A stretch of DNA of 64,000 bases, taken from assembly GCA_940337035.1 (NCBI GenBank), contig CALNHX010001061.1, positions 1-64,000 of the forward strand, read 5' to 3'. Every line of letters starts with the position of its first letter. Positions within the stretch are counted from its first letter, which is position 1. Made by a program: the position numbers and the translations under genes. This stretch comes from Agriotes lineatus. Lineage: Eukaryota > Arthropoda > Insecta > Coleoptera > Elateridae. Positions 1-11,379 of this stretch are shown piece after piece. The notes below the pieces were generated by a model. It saw only the letters and a program-made list of their open reading frames with translations. It did no database searches and was not told the origin of the DNA.

Positions 1-1960
1 CTGGAAGATTATTGTCAGCCGCACGACCACTTCCGTTAGATGCCCATATGCTAAGCATAAAAATGTTTTTTGCATTTTTCATTTGTTATATGTTTATGTT
101 TATTTCCGATCAGGTCTATACATTTACTGCATTTATTGTAATTTTATGACTTGCATTTTACATTAGTAGACATTGATGAGCTATGTTCAATAAAAAATAC
201 CAGTTTAGCAAGAATACTTAATTATTACGCAGAGTTTCACAATAAATAAAAACGGCGTTCGTCGCCAAGTACTAATACATAGTTCTTCAATACTCAACAC
301 AACAATTCGCAAAAATTCAATATTTTCTAAATTAAAACTGCAAATTACTTTGGATGATTATTTTCCCCCGCTCGACCACTGGTGTTACAGATGCAGGCGC
401 GACAACTGGAGGGTTAAACGGAAAAATAAAAGAAAGATATTCGACTCAGTTCATCACCTTTTATTAGCCTGTAAAATTTACCAATTTTTTTTCAGAGATG
501 CTAACATTTGCCAGTCCATATGCGAAATATTTAAATTTCTGGATATCGGGATCTGTTTTTGTCTGTGAGGAGGTGGAAAATGCATTTACGTTCGATGATT
601 CGTTCTACCATCAGACTTCTGCACAAGCCGTCACAGTCTTTAACTTCAATCATTAAACGCTGTTTCTAGCGGGTACAAATTTTCCGATAGGTAACCTAGG
701 TTCTTCTAAACTACATTGTGTCCCATTCCAGGTTTGGTTGCAATAAATTGCGTCCACCGTCACACGTCTGTCTTCCTTAACGATTTCATCAACTCTTTCC
801 TTGTTAGGTTCAGTTCAATTCGAGAGCGACTTTACCCATTGTCTAACACTAGTAACACCCATGCATACATTCCATACAGACACTGAAGTATGTGGTAAAT
901 ATTAGCAGCGGGAATCTCCTCTTTAACAAGAAATTTAGTGAAGCACAATGACCAAAAAACACCGCTGTCGACCATTTTGTAGGATTTGGCTATGATCACG
1001 TGATGATACGTGATGACGATACTGAATCGTTAAACGTTTTAGAGACTGCACTTAAATCCCGAGCAATGCTTCCCGGGTTGCAAAGCAGTTCCTGAAACCA
1101 AACTATCATTTTTCGTTCATAATTATTGTACTGTAAAATAAAAAAAAAGATGTTGGACATTGTAGGACAAAGAAAAAAGCTTGTAGAAACAATTGATCAA
1201 CATCATCTGTAACTGAATGACAGACTTTATAATCTTTCTTCTTCTTCGAATATATATATCCATTAACTATTTGTACTTTCTTAGCTGTTGCTCGAAAGAG
1301 CTTTATCATAACAGTAAACAAGACTCAAATTCTCCAAATTCCGCAAAAATCTGCTGCTTAACTTACATTCTACTGCAGTTTTAACTTCAACTAGGGATGC
1401 TATCACAAACCAAGATTTTATTAATTTTACAACTCATACGTGTGGAGCGACTAATCGGATCGCGGCTTAGCACAAAATTCTTTCTATTTGCAGCTCCACA
1501 AGTTTATCTCTACATCCCACGATAAATAGCTGAAAACCGGTGAGCAAAAACAGAGGCTTCCGAGTGATTTATAAACAATGCGTCCGACATGACAGTGCAG
1601 TCTCAGTAATGCCTGTAAATCTAAAAACTTGCAGTGTAAGAACTTACTAAATTTTCTCTTGAGAAACAATCTGGAGCATTCCGAAAGCTCGTTTGTCGCG
1701 GATCCGCTTCCTGCAAAAAGTAATATTCTAAAGACGTAGAGCTTCTGTAATTATCGCCGCAAATTGGCTTTTTTAATTCGCTTTGTCCAGCCCTGAGAAG
1801 TTTGGCGGTTACCTTAATATGACTTTTTCAATTTCTGTAACCATGTTTATTTTTAATTTATTTATATGTCGTAGTAGTATTTGCGAGCCAAATACTCTTC
1901 TAGGAGATTCATTTAAAATTATCTAATAAACAGTAGTTCAGAATAGTTTCACATCTTCTT
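1..1960. other. AT-rich DNA without a supported gene
   Basis: No coding region, RNA gene or complete mobile element could be supported here. Short open frames (for example 350-568 plus and 1106-1321 minus) have no recognisable domain and AT-rich codon content. The first 50 bases resemble 352-402 (both contain GATTATT followed by CGACCACT), which suggests a diverged local duplication with a spacing of about 350 bp. Confidence 0.5.
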
Positions 1961-2069
1961 GTTTTATAATTATTGATTCTTACGATTTCTATATCTCTGG
2001 TTTTTGTGGGTTGAAGACGGACCATTACCATTTAGGACAACCAACCGCATTTGTTTAACATGGCTATTA

Positions 2070-2462
2070 GTCCAGTCATTAGTGACATAATAATAGTGTT
2101 TTCGTGCAAAAGGTCGCGGAATTTTAAAACTTGGCAGAAGTGCAGATTTGGAGGTCCTTAACATGCACATAAGTTTGCGACTTCATGCAACCGCCGCTAG
2201 CGCAACCATCTTGAAAAAATGGCGGCCAAAATCAGTTTTTGGCATACAACTTGGTTTCTGTAGGTTTTAGAAAAAAATTGTCCGATAAAAAGTTGAAGAC
2301 GATCAAATTTGCTACAAAATCTCTTTGAAATATTTTTTTGACAGACCAATATTTTCCGAGTTACAGGGCCGAACATTAGGGAAAACTTTTTAAAATATGG
2401 TAAAAGAGACATTTGCATGATACTTTTTACCAATTATCTCCAAACTAGTCTACCTAAAGTGG
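2070..2462. repeat. Left inverted arm of the CXC element
   Basis: Diverged reverse-complement match to 3921-4292 with small indels. The inner edge is near the TCTACCTAAAG motif at about 2450 and the outer edge near the GTCCAGTCATTA motif at about 2070-2082. Confidence 0.75.
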
Positions 2463-2725
2463 TCTAGTCTATTATATAACTGTTTATACAGTGATACATG
2501 CATTTTGTCTTTTGTTTGAATATGATTGGTGGTACTACTAAAGGTAATTACTTGGTAGAGTAATACCAGAATAATTTATTTATATAAGAATCAACACATG
2601 GAAGAGTGGAAGCTTTGTTGATCTAAAAAGTAGGCGGGATCAGCCGAATAAAAGTGGCTGTCCCGGCAATGTCTTCCAGTGAAATGTAGTTATTTGGGTG
2701 TTGACAAACTTAAAAAAGATTAAGT

Positions 2726-3782
2726 ATGTTCGCAACTGTGGATGTGCGAAGTCGTCATGTGACCGAGCATTTAGTTAATAACAGTGTTTCTATATATTTT
2801 GAACCGTGGGTCAATACTAAAAGCGCCGAAAGATATCGACGCTCCAGAGCACATGTGTCCAGTGATGTAATTTTCGATGAAGCGACGATTCCACCTGTTT
2901 CGCAAGAAAAATTCTTGTAGAGCGATACTAACAAAAGAAATTAAATTTCGACATGCCATCATGTTTTACTCGTGTTTTTATTGTGGGAGAAGATATAGAT
3001 TTGTTGGTTCTTTTAACTGCAAAGACGAGAGATCAGGAAAACATTTTTTGCTGAAACCATCGAGAGGGAAAGTTGTGGAAACGCTGTATTCGACAAGGAG
3101 CCTGAAATACAAGGAAGCTGTTGCGAAGAACATTTTGGTTTTACATGCTATCAGTGGTTGTTACACAACCTCTGCCCTTTTGAACCAAGGGAAATTAAAG
3201 TTCCTCAGCCTCATGGATACAAACGACTCGTTGCTTGAGACTGTAGCAATCTTCCAAGAACTCGAAGCAAATGTTGGTGCTCTCGCTGCAGCTGGTGAAG
3301 CGTTTTTATTGACACTGTATGGCGGATCGTTTGAAAAGGACACATTGGATTCGCTTCGCTACCAGCATTTTACGAAGTCTGTGTCCAAGAACAAATGTAA
3401 TCTTGCGTCTCTGCCACCTACAAGAGATGTTGCAAAGCAGCATTGTCTGCGAGTGTATGGGCTTGATGCTGTTCGGGCTACGTTAGAAGCAGCCCCCAAC
3501 GCCATTTTAAAATCAATATCCTGCAAATGTAAGAAAGGCTGTGCAGCAGCGTGTAGTTGTCGAAAAACAGGTTTAAAATGCTCAGTGCTGTGTCTATATT
3601 GCAACGGGACAACATGTGAGAACATTCCTGATTTGGTAGTGGATTCCGATCCCAAAGAGCCAAACGAGTCTGATGACGACTTTGATTCGTTGGAGTGGGT
3701 GTTGGAGGAGAGGGCAGACAATGAAAATTCTACAGATAGCTTATATAATAAACCAGGCACATCCCATAATACAAAACGATAG
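2726..3782 (+). pseudogene. Frameshifted gene for a protein with a PIN/FEN-like core and C-terminal CXC cysteine cluster
   Basis: The longest open frame (2877-3782, 301 codons) has an artificial N-terminus. Conserved-looking sequence moves through three frames. Frame of 2726-2920 ends with PPVSQEKFL and a stop. A second frame at 2980-3048 reads IVGEDIDLLVLLTA. After a run of T near 3043-3048 the third frame continues with FLLKPSRGKVVETLYS to the stop at 3782. So two frameshifts are inferred, one between 2915 and 2980 and one at the T run. An acidic stretch ending in LLVLL followed by HAISGCYTTSALL recalls a group of PIN/FEN-like proteins in animal genomes in which the motif is HAxxGCDTTS; here Asp is Tyr. 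The C-terminus (about residues 216-250 of the long frame) is a cysteine cluster CKCKKGCAAACSCRKTGLKC, as in tesmin/TSO1 CXC domains. An acidic tail follows. It lies between inverted arms, so it is probably the gene of that element. Biochemical role unknown. Confidence 0.6.
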
Positions 3783-3920
3783 AAATCGTGCTTGTAAGTG
3801 TGGGGTGTGGATTAGGACTTCTGGGGATACCACGTTAAAAAAAACTAGCCGCTCAACTCTACCTCCTGGGTAGTGTGGACACAAGTTGATAGCCTATGTT
3901 TTGATTTCTTTACTGCACTA

Positions 3921-4292
3921 AACTGCTTTAGGTAGACTAATTTATACATAATTGGTAAAAAGTACCAGATACGAGATTTTGAAAAATTTGCCCTATTATT
4001 CGGCCCTGTAACTCGGAAAGTATTAGTCTGACAAAAAAAATATAGAAACGGTTTTGTATCAAATGGTATTCTTTTAAAATGTTCATGGCAATTCTATTTC
4101 ATAAAACCTACAAGAGCCGAGTTATATGCCAAAAGCTGATTTTGGCCGCCATTTTTTCAAGATGGCGGTGCAAGCGGCGGTCGCTTGAGGTCGCAAACTT
4201 AGGTGCATGTTAAGGACCTCCAAGTCTGCACTTCTGCCAAGTTTCAAAACTCCGCGACCTTTTGCAACCACAAAAGTGTCTAATGACTGGAC
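3921..4292. repeat. Right inverted arm of the CXC element
   Basis: Reverse-complement counterpart of 2070-2462. It contains CTTTAGGTAGACTAA at 3925-3940 and ends near CTAATGACTGGAC at about 4280-4292. Confidence 0.75.
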
Positions 4293-4982
4293 TATATATC
4301 AAATGAGTCATATTCATTCTATAGTTTCGACAATTTGGGGGCATGCATTTTCTGTGTTTATGTTGTTTGTTAGTTTGCGATTTGGGGTGAATTTCCACCA
4401 ATTATTCTAGGATATTCTTAGTATTTTTTGTATAGATACCAAAAATTTTTTTAATGATATTTTCAGTGTTTTCATTTTTTACTACTTAAATCAGTTAATC
4501 TCTCTTTAGTTCATATCAGGTTGGTTACCTTTCGTAAACACTCTCAATAACTGTGTCGTAAACATCTCATCTTATCTTTAATGCCTTCTTAGTAACGTGT
4601 CCGTTTCTAACTCCTATATTTTTCTTTACCTGGTTTATGTTATCCTCATTCAACCTTTAACGTACTTCACGTCTTTATTCCAAGATACTATTTTAGGTGC
4701 ACATGAGGTTTTTTTTTAAATTAGAAGCTCGTAAGATTTTTCTATACCTCAATAGTTGTTGTTCAATTCATGGCGAATCTGTTTCTGCTATAATCTTCTG
4801 CAATCGATACCTTATACATCAGTTTCCATTATCGTCTTCACTTCTATCACCATCACACCAGTAATGTTTTTATATACATTTTTGTTTTTTTTGTGGCTCT
4901 TCGGCCTATATTTTATGACATCACTTGTTAAGTTTAGTCGTGTTTGCAATGTCTATATACACGTACTTCTTATATATCTCTT
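4293..4982. other. AT-rich spacer between two mobile elements
   Basis: No gene or structured repeat recognised. The right-hand part abuts the 3' end of the minus-strand RTE LINE and may include its short untranslated tail. Confidence 0.4.
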
Positions 4983-6295
4983 TCAGCCGTTAGTCAGCCA
5001 CTCCTGAATGTAAGCCTCTCGAATTTCTCTCCATTTGCTTTTGTCTTGCGTTATCTGCAACCACTTGCTGCCTGCTGATTGCTTCACGTCGTCGATCGTC
5101 GATCGATCTCCGTTGTGGTCTTCCCACGCTTCTCTTCGTTTCCCTCGGCCTCCACTGCGCGATTTTTAGTGTCTATCGATCGCTATTTTGTCGTGTTACG
5201 TGACCGACCCAACGCCACTTCAGGACTTCAGTGCTGCCACTCGTTTGATTATGTCCGACTCCTTCGTTCTTCTCCTGATCTCTTCATTTCTTATCTTGTC
5301 TGGCAAGCAGACACCAAGTATCATTCTCTCCATTGGGTTTTGCGATGTTTTTTGTTATAGCCGTCGGTCGTCCCTAAACCATAAGTGGCTACTGGTAGAA
5401 CACACGTATCGTACACTTTACGTTTTAAGTTTATGGGACTTTTACAGTTTTTTAAAATGTATCCCATCTTTCCGAAAGCCGCCCATGTGAGTCCTATTCT
5501 TCGTGTTATTTCATTGGTTTGGTTCTCTTTGTTTATCTTGATAAGGTGACCCAGATAAATGTATTCGGAGATATTCTCAGTTTGGTGATTTTCTATGAAA
5601 ATTCTTATATCGGCCTGATTCATAATTTTTGTCTTTTTTCGTTTATTTTTAAACCGATTTCTTTGGACGCTCGATCAAGTTCTTGAAACATTTGTTCCAG
5701 CTCGTTTACGTCACTAGATATTAAGACCAAGTCATCAGCAAATCTGAAATGACTTAGGTATGAACCATCAATTCTTATATCCTTATTTTCCCAGGACAGC
5801 CTTTTGAACACATTTTCCAAAGCCAAGGTAAACAGTTTCGGAGATATGGTATTACCTTGTCTGGCGCCTCTTTCTATAGGAATTTGATTCCTTTTTGTAC
5901 TCTTGTGAATTTTAATTTGGAAAGATGCATTTTCGTAAATGTTTTTTTTAAATATTTGAGTACTTTGAATCTATCCTGGCCTGATCCATGGCTCCTAAGA
6001 ATGCCCACGTCTCAACAGAATCGAACGCCTTGTGAAAGTCTATAAAGGCTAAATGAATTGGTATATTATCTTACTCATTTTCTTTTTCTATTAGCGACCG
6101 TAATGCTTGTATGTGGTCCATTGTGTCACAGCCCTTCCGAAAGCCGGCCTGCTCCACGGGCTGATAAAAGTCAAGTTTCTCCGTCAAGCGATTTGATACT
6201 AATTTTGTAAGCAGTTTATATAGGTGTGATAACGAGCTGATGGGCCGGTAGTTTTCTATATCTTTTTCTACAGCTTTGCCTCCCATTTTCAACAT
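4983..6295 (-). pseudogene. RTE reverse transcriptase and C-terminal region, frameshifted
   Basis: Three open pieces in different frames cover the polymerase. 6295-6071 carries ENYRPISSLSHLYKLLTK (RT motif 2a region) and FRKGCDTMDHI. 5826-5620 carries the fingers/palm catalytic box FRFADDLVLIS. 5623-5321 carries EYIYLGHLIK and a thumb-like segment with ITRRIGLTWAAFGK. After a further frame change the C-terminus ends at 4983. The function in the intact family is RNA-templated DNA synthesis at the nicked target. At least three frameshifts make this copy non-functional. The metal-binding Asp pair is retained. Confidence 0.8.
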
Positions 6296-6895
6296 TTCTG
6301 ATGTAATGTGGTCTTCTTCGGGGCACTTTTTTGATTTGTTTCAATGTTCCTTTTATCTCTTCAATTGTAATCTCCGGAATATCTTCAGACCCTACAATTA
6401 GATGTTTATATGCCCATCTTTTTTTATATTTTTGATTCCGCTTCCGGTTCTGGAGCTATCGATGTATATAAGTTTGCGTTATCTTGAGGATCTCTTCTTT
6501 ATCGGACACAATAGTTCCTAGTGGTTTTTCATTTTTATTATGTGTGTTTTCCCGCTACTAGTTTAGATCTCAACACTTTCATATTGCAGTTGTCCTCAAT
6601 AGTATCTTGTATCACTTTAGAATTGTAGGCTCTTATACCCTTACGAATTTCGTTCTTGATGTTCTTATTTAGGTCTTTGTAATGCGGTTGCAGTTGCTTC
6701 TGTCCATCTTCTGTTCTCTAGTAGTTCGACCGTGCTCGGGTTTAATTTTGTATTTCTAGCTGTCTTTCTCATGCAGATTTTCCTTGTTGCTATATGAATG
6801 CTACACTTCATTTTTTCTGTAAGTTCGTTTAAGTTTAGGTTGATCAAGGATTCTGTAGGTTCCAATATTAGCTTCAATTCGTTTTGATAATTTTA

Positions 6896-7726
6896 TTATT
6901 TTATTTTTGACTCTTCGCCTGCCGGAAATCGGGGCATCCGGATCATTTTGTTTCTCTCTAGTCTAGTATTTACTATGATGTCTGCCTTGAATAACCTATG
7001 GTCCTTCTCTGTATTGAATCTGTTTAAGACGGATCCATCTTTATAAATCTGTTTGTTGTTTGAGATTACGTAGTCAATTTCGCTTTTCACCGTATAGTCT
7101 GGGCTTCTCCAAGTCCACCTTCGTTGATCGGATTTCTCAAAGAATGTATTTAAGCAATACAGGTTCTCCTTTCGGAGAAATTTCAACAACATTTCTCCTC
7201 GATTACTTATTTCTCCTAGACCAAAATTTCCTGTGTGTTCTGTGTCGCCATCTTTTTTCCTTCCAATTTTAGTGTTAAAATCCTCGGTGACCACAGTATA
7301 ATAGGCTTTCTCTAATTTCCTTGCATTTGATATGTCTTCATAGAATTGGTCTGCTTCCTCATCTTCTGCTAAGCTTATTGGTGCATACACATGGATTATT
7401 TTTAAGGTATATCGATTTAATATCTTGAACATAATGTATCTTACGCGATTTGAGACTGCGTGGTATTTTGTTACTAGATGTTTAATTTCGTTGTTGATTA
7501 TAAAAAACACTTCTCCAGTGTGGTGGATTATATCGGAGTTTTGTTGGTATAAAATATGCCCGGATCTTAGCAGGATATTTTTCTCTCCAGGGAGACGTGT
7601 TTCGCAAAGTCCGACAACGTCCCATTTAATGTGTTTCAGTTCCTGTTCAAGTTCCTCCAAATTTTCCTCTGATCTCATCGTTCTAATGTTGTACTTTGAG
7701 ATATATTGTAATGGTATTAAGCTCAC
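6896..7726 (-). pseudogene. RTE endonuclease domain
   Basis: A 276-codon open frame encodes an apurinic/apyrimidinic-type endonuclease that nicks target DNA for target-primed reverse transcription. Visible family features in order: an early Asn in KYNIRTMR, the glutamate motif VGLCETRLPG (about residues 37-46), the HVYAPI strand, TEDFNTKIG (in intact members GDFNAKIG, so the Gly-Asp is altered to Thr-Glu), RWTWRSPD, EIDYVI and KDHRLFKADI near the end (in active members SDHRLV). The substitution of the catalytic Asp-containing GDFN and loss of Ser before Asp-His suggest an inactive enzyme. The start is the first Met, close to the element 5' end. The RT domain follows in other frames. Confidence 0.8.
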
Positions 7727-7744
7727 GACTCGACTCTGCTAGCA

Positions 7745-9683
7745 GTGCAACATAATGGACCAATTCAATAAGCACAGAGTTGGGGTGTTTTATGTAGCTG
7801 CAATGTTAAACTAAACATCTAAACAGTAAATGCATTGATAAAGAGATGCGAGAAATAATAAAGTCGTTGAGTAAAGAACGCAAAAAGCAGAGCTCGTTTT
7901 CACAGCGGTCGAAGTTGACTTTTAAATAAATAAAAATAATAGGTTTGTGCATAATAGAAAGCCGAACCAAAAGAAATTAATAGACACAAAAAGGTTTGCT
8001 ATGTGCAGGTTAAAAGAAGCGTAGTTTTTTTATTAAATGTCAATAAAAGTGAAATTGGTGAGGAATCTAAAAGGTAAAGGAAGATCAAATAACAGGACAT
8101 TGCAAAAGAGCAATTTGAGAAGCAGGCAGCAGGACATGAACAAAGCAGATGAGAAGTGGTGAACTCGAATAAATCAGTGCATTTAAGATTACAATTAGTG
8201 CAATAGCAGAGCGGTGGTTAAAATTAAAGGTGTGTGTGCTCAGCGCTACCGAAATAATTTTAGATGTAAGAAAAGACAATAACTTAGATAATAAGAAAAA
8301 TGTAAAATAGAATTATGTAATCATATTTATTTCCATTTTGTACTTCAAGTTGTGCTGTGATCGCAATCACTCTAGATTCGATTTCATTAAATCGAGATTG
8401 CAACCAAAACCATAGTTGAATTTTAGACAATTATTGTATAACATAGATGTTACATGTTCGAAGTACAAAGTTAATCTATCCTTAAATAACTAATGCATTC
8501 ACACAATCGACATACATTTCACAATCGTTACCAGTCAACACATTTCTCACATTCCGCGGAAACACAGCTTTTCAAACAACTCATTACGCAACCTATTACT
8601 AAGCAATTATAATATTAATATTCTATATACAGTGTGATTAATAATATTTATGCTAGTCACACTACACAGTTATCAAACATAATTTCCGTTAATATTGTCT
8701 CATAACAACCAGATTCGTTTTTGTTTAATAACAGGAAGAGAACCATTGAAAATTAATTACTTGACTGTTTGTTGAAATTTGTGCTTCATATTTTTATACA
8801 ATTTTAATAATAAACGTGTTTTCTAAGCTATAAAATGTATACCAGCTTATTGCCCAAGTGCCAGTGTACAAGTGGGTGTATTTTCAACAAGTTCCAGCGG
8901 ATCATCAACCAGTGGCGGAGAGTAGAAAATATTAGCGTGATTATTTATTGCTATGTGCTCTTTTAGCTAGCGAAATAGTTTCTTGTAATTGTTGAGCTCT
9001 ACAATCGTAACCAAACTGGCAAGAATGAGAGTTGGAAAGGTTAATAATTAAAACAAAGCTTTTTCGTATCGATACTCATTTAATTTTAATAAAGTGCTTC
9101 CATGAATCCGCGAAACAAAATTGATCTTATGTGTTATACTTTTTGAACTCTGAGTTGCTCATGCGCATAATAGAAGTCTCATCAAGTTTCTTGCTTGTGA
9201 AAAGTTTGCGCTGTGTGCCCATAATAAATCATTTATTCCTACCTAATGTAGGTATCAAAATAAATTCTGAGATATAAAGGATATCTGTTATTTAACAATT
9301 CAAATAATTAATTTTAAATTTTTAATTACGTGCACCATAGAAGCAATATATCACGGCAATATATTGTGATGGTTGCATATCAAAACATACAGTTTGTTTG
9401 TGAAAATTAATCCCTAGGTATAACATTATGTATAAAATGATAAAAATATCCAATTATAAAGATACAAAGATGACTTTAAGTATAAGAAAGAACATTATAA
9501 TTATTCAAAAATGTATTTAGTAAATTAGAATTCAAATCCATTCGAACAATTCAAATTAAGAAACAGAAGTGTTCTAACATATGTCGAATAATTATTTGAA
9601 GAAGTCGTTCAATATGTCAGGTATCAATAAATGTTCTAGTATATTATCTAGGAGTGTTAAATTTTAAAAAAATGCATGACATA
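7745..9683. other. AT-rich DNA, no gene recognised
   Basis: No coding, RNA or repeat feature supported. The stretch from about 7750 to 8290 is purine-rich on the plus strand. It could hold remnants of older elements but nothing matches a family I can name. Confidence 0.4.
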
Positions 9684-10079
9684 CAGTGTGTTTCACTTTA
9701 CATGGAAGCACCCCTGTATTTTCTTTGTTTTTGTATAAATCGATTTGAATTTTTTACCAGTTATACAACTCACCAAGAGGCATCTATTCATGTCCTTGAG
9801 CGCAAATGACGTTTTTAGCCTTGCCTACTACGATCAAGAACGTGAGTCGTATTGTTAATATTTTGCATCGCGTTAGAGTTACAGCAAAAAGTTATTAAGA
9901 AAAGTTGTTTAGAATCAAAAGAATACCCCAAATACCGATTTTCGTTTAATAATTAGAATTTTTAATTTTTATCCATAAATTTGTCAAAATCCCAATTTTC
10001 AACTTTTAATTTGGTATTAAATGGTGCCATGGAGAAACAACATTTTTATTATTGTTGCAAACGTCATTAGGTCTTAATA

Positions 10080-10220
10080 ATGGCTGAATTACGTTTAACT
10101 GTAGCTGAGAAAGTAGAAATAATTGGAATTAATGGTGAAAATGCAAGATCCAATAGAGAAGTAGCTAGAATATTTAATGGAAGGCATCCAGGGCCTGCAC
10201 CTATTTGTCCTGGCACTTAG
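10080..10220 (+). pseudogene. Transposase N-terminal HTH fragment, left arm copy
   Basis: An open frame of 46 codons begins MAELRLTVAEKVEIIGING and stops at TAG 10218-10220. It is the mirror copy of the frame starting at 10546 on the minus strand and matches it up to about residue 40. It covers a single helix-turn-helix of the DUF4817/Tc1-mariner kind; the catalytic DDE domain is absent. Confidence 0.65.
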
Positions 10221-10270
10221 TTTCTGAAGATGCAAGCAGCGGAAAATTTTCGATAGTGCAATAGTTACAT

Positions 10271-10546
10271 TTAATGCCATATCTCAGGAGGATTAGCTTC
10301 ATAAACCGCCAAAATCATTTCCTCCGAGGGATGCTCTCGAACTATTCTTCTTGGTCTGGGCTTAACAACATTTCCTGTTAAATTAAAAAGTTGATTAATT
10401 TTTGAAACAGTTCCTGGATAAATAGGTGCACGCCCTGGATGCCTTCCATTAAATATTCTAGCTACTTCTCTATTGGATCTTGCATTTTCACCATTAATTC
10501 CAATTATTTCTACTTTCTCAGCTACAGTTAAACGTAATTCAGCCAT
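10271..10546 (-). pseudogene. Transposase N-terminal HTH fragment, right arm copy
   Basis: Ninety-one codons starting MAELRLTVAEKVEIIGING, then RSNREVARIFNGRHPG and PGTVSKINQLFNLTGNV, then basic KPRPRRIVREH. This is the DNA-binding helix-turn-helix found at the N-terminus of many insect mariner-like proteins (DUF4817-like). The stop after NPPEIWH lies in the central spacer, so the frame is truncated before any catalytic domain. With the left-arm copy, the foldback could express two short DNA-binding peptides. Whether they are made or act as repressors is unknown. Confidence 0.65.
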
Positions 10547-10935
10547 TATTAAGACCTAATGACGTTTGCAACAATAATAAAAATGTTGTTTCTCTATGGC
10601 ACCATTTAATACCAAATTAAAAGTTGAAAATTGGGACTTAGACAAATTTATGGATAAAAATTAAAAATTCGAATTATTAAACGAAAATCGGTATTTGGGG
10701 TATTCTTTTGATTCTAAACAACTTTTTTTAATAACGTTTTGCTGTAACTCTAACGCGATGCAAAATATTGACAATACGACCCATGTTCTTGATCGTAGTA
10801 GGCCAGGCTAAAAACGTCATTTTCGCTCAAGGACATGAGTAGATGCCTCTTGGTGAGTTGTACAACTGGTAAATCGATTCATACAAAAACAAAGAAAATA
10901 CAGGGGTGCTTCCATGTAAAGTGAAACACACTGTA

Positions 10936-11370
10936 TATTACCATGGAAGAGGTTATGAAAATAAAAACGATTTTTGTATTCTAAAATGTAAAACATATTT
11001 TGTGAAAAGCTAAAATTTGAAAGTAAAACCCTTTTAAAAAATGATTTTCATTAATCTGGTTGGTGTATAAAAGGATATACATGGTGCTAAAATAACGAGA
11101 TAAAAAAAAATGTACAACAAATTTGTTATAATCCAAAAAAATAATGACACACAGGTTTATAGCAATATATAAAATTTTAATACAATATGTAATATTGTAA
11201 TTCACGAAATGAACTTTTATTATTATTACTACTAGCATATAATGCTGAAAACGGTTGCCTATTTTATATAAAATCTTCATATATTCTCTCATTTTGTAGT
11301 TTTTCATAGATAAATATTATCTTTTTTACAAGTGATTTATAAAAGCCTGATTTAACATGAACCAGGAATA
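10936..11370. other. AT-rich spacer, no gene recognised
   Basis: Contains only a low-complexity minus-strand frame (10981-11307) with no recognisable domain. Confidence 0.4.
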
Positions 11371-11379
11371 TAAAGTAAA

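Larger units (their letters stand above)
2070..4292 (+). mobile_element. DNA element with long inverted arms around a CXC-cysteine gene
   Basis: Two inverted arms of about 390 bp flank a decayed gene. Seen directly: the left arm (2070-2462) reads as the reverse complement of the right arm (3921-4292). Shared stretches include TTTAGGTAGACTA at the inner edge, a block around GGCCGCCATTTTTTCAAGAT, and TAATGACTGGAC at the outer edge. Similarity fades outside these limits, so they are taken as the ends; no target-site duplication was identified. The arrangement is that of a DNA transposon or foldback element carrying a cargo or transposition gene. The superfamily is not assigned: the encoded protein has no transposase motif I can name. 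Confidence 0.7.
4983..7726 (-). mobile_element. RTE-type non-LTR retrotransposon, nearly full coding length, decayed
   Basis: On the minus strand a single ancestral ORF can be followed from an AP-type endonuclease (7726 to about 6896), through a linker (6877-6665), a reverse transcriptase (about 6295-5620) and a C-terminal region (5623-4983). It ends with QEWLTNG and a stop at 4983-4985, preceded by KWLQITQDKSKWREI, the typical RTE carboxy end. The frame changes several times, so the copy cannot encode an intact polyprotein. Key RT motifs visible are FRKGCDTMDHI, QGNTISPKLF (read just upstream of 5826) and FRFADDLVLIS, the metal-binding box. The protein resembles sequences often mis-annotated as craniofacial development protein 2-like. 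The 5' end near 7726-7745 coincides with the start of the endonuclease, as usual for RTE elements. Confidence 0.85.
9684..10933. mobile_element. Foldback Tc1/mariner-type element with HTH transposase N-terminus on both arms
   Basis: The element begins CAGTGTGTTTCACTTTACAT right after TA (9682-9683) and ends with the reverse complement, ATGTAAAGTGAAACACACTG, right before TA (10934-10935). Arms of about 530 bp (9684-10215 and 10405-10933) are nearly perfect inverted repeats separated by about 190 bp. TA flanks and CAGTG termini are the hallmark of the Tc1/mariner superfamily. Each arm contains the start of the same reading frame, so this is a non-autonomous inverted duplication of the 5' end of a transposon rather than a complete copy. 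Mobilisation in trans by a related transposase is inferred. Confidence 0.85.

Noticed and set aside
7060..7742. Plus-strand ORFs opposite the RTE endonuclease
   Set aside because: Antisense shadows of the endonuclease frame 7726-6896.
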